This document shows positions 34,801-44,900 of a stretch of 64,000 nucleotides of DNA, one piece after another. Position 1 is the first letter of the stretch; the number at the start of each line of letters is the position of its first letter. The stretch comes from Symbiodinium natans (Eukaryota; Sar; Dinophyceae; Suessiales; Symbiodiniaceae): positions 175,996 to 239,995 of the forward strand of contig CAJNDS010002724.1 of the NCBI GenBank assembly GCA_905221605.1, written 5' to 3'. The position numbers were made by a program, and so were the translations under genes. Below the pieces are notes generated by a model. That model was not told the origin of the DNA. It was given only the letters and a program-made list of their open reading frames with translations, and searched no databases.

Positions 34801-35700
34801 TTCATGGTTAGCGTCGAGAGGGCCGCTGGCAGGTTTACAAGTGCCGGAGAGACGATCAAGTTTTCGCCGTCAAAGCGATCGGCTTGTCCAGGCGCCCGGG
34901 TCGTGAATGTGTTAGAACCAGCGAAGGGAATGCTGTTTAGACTTTACGCACGTTCTCCGCCGGCGACCCCTTCGCTTCTTTCACGTCTATCTTCAAGTGG
35001 GCACTCCGTCCCGAAAGGCTACAGATGCAACGCGACAAAGAAAAGGCGTTGGAGCGGCTACGGAGGGAGTCACAAGCCCAGCGACGACTGTGCTTCTTGC
35101 CGCGTTGTCCAAGGTGATTGGGGCAGTCAATGCTTGGGTGTTTCGTTATGCGTTGTGCGGCAATGCACACCACAACCTTATGACTATGACATACTATGAG
35201 TAACTTGTCAGCTTTTGTAAGATCAACCTGTGCCCGGGGCAGCACTGTGCTCGATTGACTGACCAAACCGCGGCCCTCCCACATGTCCAAGACCGCGGCC
35301 GGCCCCTGGGCTGAGAGAGTTGTGGTTTTTTCCAGCAAGCGCGCTCCGCTCTCTGGCGAAGTCGCCCTTGGGCTTCGCATCTTGCAATGCCGATGCTGTT
35401 AAACTGTTACAGCCTGTCCGATGAACAAAACAAAATGACGGCTTTGTGTGCAGATCCGGCATCGGCAGCCCTCATGTCGACCGACAACTGGGGATCCATC
35501 GAGGAGGCCCTCCACTGCATCCTGAAAAGCCCTACACCCGAAACCCTAAAAGCCCTAACAACAACCCTAGAATCGCTAAGCCCTGCTGCAAGCTTCACGT
35601 CTTTGTCCCAGCCAAACACTGGTCGCAGAGGTGGTAAATGCACCCTTGGAGAACGTGGCCGGTGATGCCACCTGGCTGTCGGCTCCCTCACTCAAAAGTA
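31868..35700 (+). CDS. Unidentified multi-exon gene
   Basis: Many coding-like exons follow in order on the + strand. They are 31868-31950 (STEEVQEVEGLAGWLEKLSR), 32014-32150 (VLDPDLSRSMSDTSVVDSRE, then MRKRVDSVLAELL), 32524-32581 (ATVEEIEENWEEFSDAP), about 32700-32745 (RLNLKYLERRRLQ) and 32930-33175 (MKLLADRTWEAFGAARK, then YRYWAWHSSAQLGLLHATHE). Later ones are about 34140-34240 (HALAAFAQQLKVAEKLG), 34520-34670 (LQNFGDPDRRCPSEQFDVYE), 35010-35115 (RLQMQRDKEKALERLRRES) and 35400-35525 (MSTDNWGSIEEALHCILK). The protein appears helical and charged with coiled-coil parts. Exon joins and gene limits are unproven and this could be two genes. No family recognised. Confidence 0.42.
32157..32481. repeat. 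TTTAGGG remnant and 8-bp GTTTCGGG array
   Basis: 32157-32199 is a degenerate TTTAGGG stretch. About 32320-32481 is an almost perfect array of GGTTTCGG (period 8), about 18 copies, with late variants (GTCTCGGG, GTTGGGGG). It lies just before the exon at 32524, so probably in an intron. Confidence 0.93.
33850..34105. repeat. C-rich low-complexity tract
   Basis: Repeats of CCCGCC and CCCTTCCCGCC variants with two near copies of a GTGAAGTAGATGGGCTTCAA-like segment. There is no coding evidence. Confidence 0.6.
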
Positions 35701-36284
35701 TACGTTTTTAAATGTCGCAATTGTACTCCCCCTGTTTTTTCAGACCCTTTGAGCCGCTTTTCTGGGCTGCTTTGGGCTGCTTTTTTGCGGCTTTCGAGCT
35801 GCATGTTGGCTACTTGTGACCTGCTTTTGAGCTGGCGCACTCTCTCCTTGAAGGTGCTGTGCATGTGGCTGACGTGCCCGCTCAACCTTATCCAGGGCTG
35901 CATCGGAGGTCTGTGCAGGCAAGCCTTGTGACCGTCCGTCCCTCAACTGTCAAGCCTGTCCGTCTAATGTCTAAATCATCTCTGTAACTAACACGTAAGC
36001 AGAAAACATGTGGACGAATCGTCCTGCACGTCGTGAGTTCCTCATTCTCTTTGAGCTTCGGCACGTGCAGACGCAGATGCGGTTTCTTATGAGTCGGCTT
36101 CTTGGTGAAGGTTTGCTATGGCCTTTTTTGTCATTGGCTGCTACTGCTGCCGGTGCATTCCGCGCCTCGGCAGAACGTCGCTGCATAGCAGCTCCGTTTG
36201 CGACAGTATGCTGCTCAGCTATTCGGCTGAAGTCGGCTAAATGGAGCATGTGCTTTAGTCTAGGCATGAGCAGCTTGGTTTACG
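35701..36284. other. Probable intergenic stretch
   Basis: A 96-codon + frame (36008-36298) overlaps the P450 start but is in another frame and lacks features. Nothing else is supported. Confidence 0.4.
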
Positions 36285-39200
36285 ATGTCCCGACATGATG
36301 GCAAGGGGCTGGATCTGCTGTGCCGCGATGGACTCGGTCAAGTGCGGCCGCCCCTGTATCCTGGCGCCCTCCTGGTGGAGGTATGCAGCTCTACCTGACT
36401 GAAGAGTGGCAATGCACATGTTTACATGGGCTGGACCTGCAGGGCTGCAGACACGGCAGAAACCCGAACTCCTGTACCAAGGTACTGGGAGGATTCATCG
36501 CGCTCTTGGCAAATTCCAGGAGGGTTTCTCGTTGCTAGACTGGTCAACGAGATGTGCGCCGTGCAGTGCTGGCGCCTGAAACGGTTCAGAAGTGCTTGTG
36601 TCAGCGACATGTATACTACCTCCCTTCCTAACTGTCCTTAAGTATGTGGGTCATTCAGATTCCATGGTCCTGTGGTCTTTCTTCTTCCCTCACTTCCCGT
36701 CTTCTAGGAGCCGCCTCGCCTTGTTCATTTGGGAGTGGGAGGCGCGACAAGAAACTCAAAAATGGGGGCAACATGCCTTCGCGCACCCTAGCTGTGGGCG
36801 ACACTGGTGCTTGAATCTTGCCATCACCTAAGTCACCCAGAGACCAAACCCTAAACCCTAAACCCCAAAGGCATCACTGAGTCTTTGAAGCTCTGACTGT
36901 ATCGGAGCCAGGCTTTCGGCAAAGGAGACCACTACTGGCACGGGGAAGGGTATTGGTCAGTGACGTACGAGGAGCTGGGAAACCTTGCCAGGTTGCTTGT
37001 AGCATTGCAGCAGGTTTCCGACCAGCACTTATTTGTTGTCAGGAGTGCAGTCAGATCACGAAGTCCCTGCAGAAAAGAAGGTCAGCTTTTGCTTGCATCG
37101 AGGCGGGTGATGCTGTGATGCGGATCCCTGACATTGGGTCTGAGCCGCGCAGCTAGTTCCCCATATGTCCCTTGTGCAAGGCTTGCGTGCCTGACCTCTT
37201 TGCGTGGGGCCCAGCGAAGCTCAGGTTGAGGATGCTGCCATGGCAACTGCACCATCTTGCAGCAAGCTTCCCCACTGCAAAGGCCACAAATCTGCTCCTC
37301 TTCCTGCCCACCGGTGGCCCTGAGAGCGAGTGGGCAGCGATCCGCAAAGTGCTGCACGCAGCGATGTTAGACCGAGGCGGCATTTTCTCTTGGGCCCAAC
37401 ACTCGGCAGACAAAACAAGAGCTCGCTGTATAGATCACGATAGGTCGCTACAAGAACCTATAGGTACCTGGTGCATCGCATTATGCAGTAGGTAGATGTA
37501 GGTAATTGGTAGGTCTCAAGGCAGGAGAAGGCAAGCTGAGTTCCGGAGTTGAGAGGGCGGCAAGGGCTGCAAGCGGTTGGCAAGACCTGCCAGGTGCATC
37601 TCAATATCCGGAGCGTCTGCAGAAACTGAACTCCCAAATTGCTGCAGAGTGGCCAGAGCCAAAGGTGACGGAGCCAGCCTCAGCGCTTCAACTTCACATC
37701 CGGGTCCTTGGGTTGCTTGGGTACCAGCACGGGGCATGCTGCAGCACTCTGCAGCAGAGCGACCTGAAACAGAGCCTGGCGATTGCCGAAGCTGACGTTG
37801 GCTGACCTTAGGACTTCAATGACACGGAGAGATTGCGCCTGATAGCAGCTTGGCCGCAGCGATACCCATGCGTGGCAGGCTGCTAACTCTTGCTTGGTGG
37901 TTTACAAGGTGACAAAGTCCATTTTCTTCATGATCTTTGGTATCTGGCTCGAAGAGAAAGATGCACTGGTCCTGCGAAAGTGGCGAGACTATGCAGTGTG
38001 ACTTGGCCTAAGCTTCTATGCCTAGGCCCAAGAGGTGTCGGAAGTAGGTGTGAAGCGAGGTATTTTGTGCTCCCTCGGCTGATCCACCGCTTCATCTTCA
38101 ACATCGCCATCCGCAAAGTGAAGCAGCTGCGCATAGACACCGAGTCTTGGATGCAGGATTCGACGCTGAAGTTCCTGCTGCTTAGAAACTTGATTTTTGA
38201 GCTTCTGTTGACTCTTGGGATCTCTTGGCTAGGGCAGAGAGGTGCGGTGCAGAGGATGATTTGCAGCAGGCGGTTGTCTCATGCATGGTGTGCAAGTTGA
38301 GCAAAGCAGCTTAGCTAGTCGACGGGAATCTGCCTTACTGCCCTAGCAGCATCTGGCAGCGGTACGTGGCAAAGCTTGCACGGCATCACTAGGTTGGAGT
38401 CATTGAGAAGCTGGGGCTTCAACAGATGTTCGTGGACATGAACAAGAATCTGCCGGAGAAATACCGGAGGCGGGTTTTGGGAGTTCACAATCATCTTGCA
38501 CCATAGCGTCCCATCTATCCCCCCCCCCCCCCCCCCCCCCCAAGCAGTCAGTTTATCCCTCTGAGCAACTTCAGCGCGTGTACAAGTACCCGCATGATGA
38601 ACCAGGGCTAGATGTTGCACGTGCATTCCGAGGCCGACAGACGTGAAGCTTTGTGATGAGATCATGCGCCAAAGCTGAAGTAATCGCATGCCGACCATGG
38701 CAAGTTTACGAAGCTTATGAGGCTTCCTTCCTTGCATTTGTGCTGCAGCTACTGACTCTCCACACGTGCACGAAAGAGCAGTGGCAAGTTTTTGTGTGAC
38801 TGCAAGCCCTTCGCCTTGGGCCTTCATGACTTCCTGAGAAGACCTTCCCGCCCAGTAATTGATGAATGCGGGATCTTTATCCGAGATGCGCCCCCGCAGC
38901 CAACACCAAATGCAGGTTTGCAGTGGGGTTCGCCGGGATCGGCGGCACCAGCGCCTGCTGCGAGACAGTGGGTGCTTTCCTTCAGAGCCACTTCGGCTGC
39001 AAGATTGGCTCTTGCAGTTCTGCTTAGCTCCGTTGGTCCCTGCCCAACTGCATTGAGGCTTGACAAACTTTTGCGGATTCGCGAGGTTGGTGGATGCTCA
39101 GGAGAATGAGTAGACTAAATAAACGCTGAGGAAAGATCCCAGAAGAAGCCAGCGCTCACCTGATCAGCTTCGAGAAGTCTCGCGTCCGCGATTGAGCTGA

Positions 39201-40460
39201 AAGGCTTGAGGTGGCTCGCTATGGGTTTCCGAAGGGCGATGCGTAGCCTGAGTACCAAAAGAGTGCTGAGGTACCCCACCAACGAAGACATGCTGGCAGC
39301 GTACAAGGAGAGTCCTGTGAAGTACATCAAGGCAGGGCAGGGGCTGCTTTTCTTGTGGCAGTTCTATTGGCCCTACTTCCTTGAGCACAGCTTTTGAAGC
39401 TGTTTAGGACAGCAGCCAGCAGGCTGTGTGCGTGCATAGGCTGTCACACGTATTAGTTTTTTTAACTGTTCAAGGAGGCGTGCCGCATCGATCCGCCGGT
39501 GACGAGCTGCACTCGCGTTGACCCTGATGAACGGGTCGGTGACCTAGATCCTGCTCGGCAGACTCGCCGTTCTCCTAGACTACCTTGCATGGATCCCACG
39601 CCCTGACCTGCATCTGCCTTAGCCATGGCAACTCAGGTGCTCACCTTCAAGGGCAGTCCCTACAAGATGTCTCCTGACACGCTCAATCAGTATGTCATCT
39701 CAATGGCGAATCGTGACACCAAAATCTTCGAGAATCCGAGCGTCTTTGATCCAACTCGCAAGGACGTGCAAAGCCACCGGGTTTCAGGTCGCAGCCCCCT
39801 TGGTGTGAAGTCCACCCCCTGAATGTGCACAGAACAGCCGCCAAAAGCTTCTTTGGAGCATAAAGGAGTTGAACATCTCCAAAATCCCCAAACCCCAAGC
39901 CCACAAAATCCCAGCAACCCGCCGAACAGCAGCGGCAAGGCCCAAAGGCTCCAGTGACCAGTTGGCTTGTGGGCCACTTCCCAAATCCAAACAGAAGGAC
40001 ATACAATTTAGTTAAAAATAGTTCATATTTGGGACATGTTTGTGCTTTTCTTCCGCCAGAGGAGCTGGACAGCGCACTCACCTGGAATGGTGCCTTTGGC
40101 ACCCCCAACGAGGTGCCGCAAGAAGCCCTGTAGGCCCTGTTTCAATGCTTCGGAGCTGTTTGCTTGGATTGCGGCTGCGGAGTGCGGCTTCAGGTCAGGG
40201 TTGATTTTCGGCCAGTTCTCCCAAATGACACCTTCAGCCACGGACACACACAGCAGCAACGGCAAGCAAGCTTGGTCATTGCCTTTACTACCTTCTCTTT
40301 GGTTCTTGCAGGTGCTGGATACATCTTGATACTGTTCGTTTTAGCAGTGTTGTTCCTGAAAGCATCATGCGGCTTCTTGAAGGAGACGGTGTACCCACGT
40401 ATATGTCCTGGCCGCTTCCTCGCTCTGGATGTCGTCCAAGCCATTGTGCCCTCTGTCTGA
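36285..40460 (+). CDS. Cytochrome P450, CYP74-like heme loop
   Basis: Heme-thiolate monooxygenase-fold protein. A start at 36285 gives MSRHDGKGLDLLCRDGLGQ, with a GTATGC donor at 36381. Later exons read YQGTGRIHRALGKFQEGF (36451 on), GDHYWHGEGYWSVTYEEL (36912 on) and FLPTGGPESEWAAIRKVLHA (C-helix W-x-x-x-R, about 37310). These are followed by SIFFMIFGIWLEEKDALVLR (37909-37995, 29 codons in phase), LPRLIHRFIFNIAIRKV (38065 on) and QQMFVDMNKNLPEKYRR. FKEACRIDPPVTSCTR (about 39470) has the K-helix E-x-x-R, then YVISMANRDTKIFENPS and VFDPTR. Exon 40060-40112 ends TWNGAFGTPNE and joins in phase to 40383 on (ETVYPRICPGRFLALDV), placing the heme cysteine in CPGR. The loop W-N-G...CPGR recalls allene oxide synthases/hydroperoxide lyases (CYP74), not the usual F-x-x-G-x-x-x-C-x-G. 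The end may lie beyond 40460. Some borders are unresolved. Confidence 0.75.
36846..36868 (-). repeat. Telomere-like CCCTAAA remnant
   Basis: About three copies, inside the P450 intron that precedes the exon at 36912. Confidence 0.85.
38519..38542. repeat. Poly-C run of 24
   Basis: Homopolymer in a P450 intron. Similar runs lie at 30849-30862 and 40692-40708. Length may be inexact in the assembly. Confidence 0.9.
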
Positions 40461-41995
40461 ACGAGATCCAGGCCCAGGAAGTAACGCAATATTCTTGCTA
40501 CATATGCATAGTATAAATCTTTCAGGAGAAGCCAAAAATGTACTGAGCGGTCACCCCTCCTGCCATGATCTACCTCAGCTTTTTTTCGTCCATCTTCAAG
40601 TGGGATGGTTTCAACATATCGCAGCTAAAGACTGAACAATGCGGTGGCCAGTTGTATGTTTAGGGCACGTGCTGCTGTCTTCGCTAGAAGGCCCCCCCCC
40701 CCCCCCAGTTTACGTCCATGAGACAAGGGTTGGACTAGGTTTGCCATGCAAGCCGCTGGTGTAGTCATGATGAAGGTGGTCCCAGTCGCATGCTGAACGC
40801 TCGATCCTTAAAAACCCCACCAACCCTATAAGACACTACACAACACCATAAATTAAATCTTCAGAAAGGCAAGGCGCTGGCCATGTCCAGGCTCCTGCTT
40901 GCAGGCGTACTGTATTGGCCCAGCATGGGCCCCTCATGCTGAGGCAAGGCAAGGCATTCTCTCTGCTGCCTTCGGGCGATTGCGTTTACAGATATTTTCA
41001 TGACGACCCAAAGCCTGCGAGGCTCCCGAAATCACCAATCTATTTAGTTTCATGCCCCGGGACGACTAGATCTCAACTCAGGATTGGGCAAGTGTGAGGA
41101 TAACACGTTGCCAGTACTCGGGAGGTCACAGCTGAGAACTCCCAAGTCTCCTATCAATAATTCGATTCATGTTTGGGACTGGAAGCTCTTTTCTGCAGTC
41201 TCGCGCCCGCTGAGGGGGCACGTGCTTCAGATCAAGGACCCCGACCAGGTTGTATAGTGAGGTCTTTAGATGCAACACTTGGTTGATTTGGGGAGCGATG
41301 CGAAGCAGCAATTACCAACCGTTCTGAAGCACACCAGCCAGGACGATGGAAAGGATGCGCGCATGTTGTGCTAGCTGGCAAAATCCGCCGCTGACGGTGC
41401 AACACACCGCCGCCAAGCTCGCTGTCAGGGGACTTGTGTTTCGGTGAAGTTGGGGGCTTTTGGCCGGTGATCGACAGTTGGTTGCAGTCCCCTCAGCTCA
41501 GGAAACGTGCCGAGTCTCTGAGTCTTTGAGGCCGGCAGGCGGGGCCGTTGAAGTTTGCCTAGATCGCGGGCTGTACAAGCGTTTGCCGCGTTCGGGGCGA
41601 ATTCTTAGAAGTCGAGGGACTCCAGCTCTCCTCCGCCAAGCCAAGCGTTTTGCGCCTGTGTGTGAGCTAATATGTCCATGCTGCTGGCGATACAAAGATC
41701 GCCGCTGCGCACTGCTCCAGTTTTAAGAGGTTCTTTCCCAGAGCTTGCGGGGTCCATGCGGCATGCTGCTGAAGTCATGTGGTTCACGTTCTTAGTTTTG
41801 TCGCGAGTCGTGCTGCTGGGACATGCTGCACGTTGTGCCAAGTGTATTCCAGAGGGCGGCTGAAATGTCTGCCCCCTGTCACATTGCCTGGCGAACCAGT
41901 GGCGCAACTTTTGAAAACAACCCGAAGTGTGGCCAATGCTGTGGTTGCGGAGATGACCTCCTTAAGCATGTTGGCACCTGGATTTTATCTCTCAG
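40461..41995. other. Unresolved; should contain the N-lobe start of the downstream kinase
   Basis: The glycine loop and the ATP-binding lysine of the next gene are expected here but were not found. Coding-like pieces are DCVYRYFHDDPKPARLPK (about 40980) and VANAVVAEMTSLSML (about 41930). Confidence 0.35.
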
Positions 41996-44900
41996 GTCTG
42001 CCATTCTCTTCTCCATGCGCCATCCGCACGTGAAGGGCCTCAGGAACCCCAGTGCGTCCGACCAAGGCATGATTGCGCATTGCTGGGCTGTTGTTCTCCA
42101 GATGGCAATGTGAAGCTTCGCATCAACTAGCAATGCGCTAGCTGTGCTGCAGCTGACGTATCTACACTTGCATGCTTGCTGCACCATCCTTCTCCGCCTT
42201 GCTCGGCGAAAGTTAGGTGGTGTCCCTGTACGATGTGCACGAAACCTTTGAAAGGCCAGCAAGCGTCTGCATTCGCTTGCTCGCATGGCTTGCGCTTGGC
42301 TGGCAGCCGGGCACATGCAGCTGTCTGGTGTTTTCGATGTCTTCAGCGAGGCGCTTCTTGGTCATGGAGTTTGTCGATGGGGGTGAACTCATTGATGTCG
42401 GCCTGGCTCCATTCAGGGGGTTCGTACGCAGCAGCATGCCGCGTTTATGGCAGTGATCAACGTGCGGGGTGAACCCCAACCAACCTATTTGAAGTTCTGC
42501 ATTTTCCAATGTGTCCTTCATGGTGTCGGTGTTCAATCGTCTGGAAATCTGGAGGAGATCGACACGAATGGCCCTCTTCCGGAACATGAGGCCTTTCGGT
42601 GTACAGTGTCTAAGAACATGCTGCTGGAGTTGCCTGGTTTTCTTCAGCCTTTCTAAGCTTCGTGGCACTGGCGCGGAATGACTTGGCGCAGCATGCAATG
42701 TCAGGCCAGGTACGTTTTTCTACAAATCGTACTTGGCCACAGCCTTAAAACTGCCTTACAGGTATTCTACCCTGAAGCTGTTGTCCGAGCTGCTTGAGTC
42801 TGTGGTGCCTGAGGTCTCAGATATATTCACTCCAAGGGTGTGGCCACAACCTCAGTAGTGAACAGCTGCAAGGCTCGGTTGTAAGAGTAGGTTGCAGCAA
42901 ATGGTGGCGAATGGTGACATGTGGCGGGGCACCAGCGCAGGCAGCACTTGCTTTGCGAGGTGCATCGAGACCTGAAGCTGGAGAATGTCTTGGTGGACAA
43001 AGTTCTGCCAGGGCGCTGAGTAGCAGGACCTCATTTGCGAACACCTTTCCCCCTGAAAGGAAGTAGTGCTTGAACCAACCAGCAATACACCAGGCGCAAG
43101 ATAAGGGAACGCCTCACAACCGGGGAACCTTTTGCTCTGAGGTCCCAGCCGGGCCTCCTCCAGGTCAAAATCTCGGACTTCGGGCACTCCAAGCTGGCCA
43201 GGGCCCTCGACATCCTCCCTGGTCCTGGACGTAGTCATATGATAATATGAGTTGTAACGAGGTGAATGATGGCTACAGCAGGCCGTGGTCCCAGGCGCCA
43301 GCACACTGTGACATGTTGCGACTAATGCTGTAGTGCCATTAAAAGAATCACACCTTTTTTGGCAGCTTCCATGGTCCAGTATGGCCCCGCCGCCAGCCAT
43401 TTTGACCTCAGAGTCCTGACTTGTGATACGTTGGCGCTTGCCCAGTATGGCCGGAAACTTCAAGGCCCGGACTGATCGAACGCTCACGGAAGTGTTGGTT
43501 CATTGACACCTGCAGTCTTCTTGGACCAGCCACTCAAAGCAAGACCACTCAAGACCTTCAGTATCACAGGATCAGAGTATAATGGTATCATAATTAGTAT
43601 CATTGTATCATTGCATCATGGCATCATTGTATCATTATACTGGTATTTTTTGTATTTTGGTATCCCAATATTCTCGTATGATATTGTTATCATTAACATT
43701 ATCATTACTATTGTTATGATAGTTATTACTATTCTTATACTACTATGCCCCAACTCACCTCTTGGCCTGTTTCCAGGTCTGCGTTGTCGGCGGTGCCGGT
43801 GGCATTGGCCAGCCTCTGAGCATGCTCATGGCCATGGATCCGAATGCCTGGAGCCAAGCCGGAGCTGGGGTACAACAATCATGTAGAAATTTAATTGTGC
43901 AAAAAAGACCTAAATACCAAAATGTTATAATGCGAGAATTCTGTAGGACCCCAATACTGCAGCACCATAATACTAGAATACTGGAATACCAGAATACTAT
44001 AATACTGCATGACGACTACAATACTATAATGCTATAGTACGACAATGCTAAACTACCATAGTGCTATAATGCTACAACACTATACTACCATAACACTTCA
44101 AGACTATAACACATAACTTATTACAAGATGGTATGATGCTTCTGGGCTTCCACAGTATTGTGATCCGTGGCTAGTGTTCGTACAAGATAAAGAGATCCAT
44201 CATGATCAGGCCTCTTCTTGTCGCCACCTAGTTACAAGCTCTCCGGCTGCGGCAGGGGTTCAGCTGTTGCCTCTGCAGCAGGTCCAAGGTATTGCTGCAA
44301 TTATCAGATCCATTTGGGGATACCTGACACAAGATTCAGCCTCAACCGCATGCTTGAAGCCATCGCCACCGGTAGCATCGAGTTACTCAGTTACTCCTCT
44401 TAGAGTCTCTTAGATACCGGGCTCAGGTCTCGGAACTCTGCGTGTACGTTCCGTTCTCGGCTGAAGGGATGGGTTGAGCCAAGACTGGAGCATTCTATTG
44501 CAGATGCCGGTCGGTCGCCTCTGTAGCCCCGTCGCAGCAACCAATGCAGGGAGTTGATCATAAGGTGTTTGTGCATACAAGCCGAGGACCTCACGCTGGC
44601 CATGGTCCCGGCAGAGGGTGTCGCCGCCGACCTGTCACACCTGAACAAGAAGTGCAAGGCTGGCGGTTGCCTCTTCCGAAAAGGTGCAATGACCTTTCTT
44701 GGTCCGGCTTGAAGATGGGGATGAGGAAGCTGCAATCAGGTTGAAGTGAACTTGTGCCTTGACAGCGTGGGCTGAGTGCCTGCCGTGAGCAGTGACTAGT
44801 GATGAGTGGCGAGTTGCTGCATGGGGCGGCTTTTCAGGGTCTCTGTCCGCCTTCCGGTCTCTTCAGCAAGGGAAAACTGCGCGATCAGTTCAAAGTTCTT

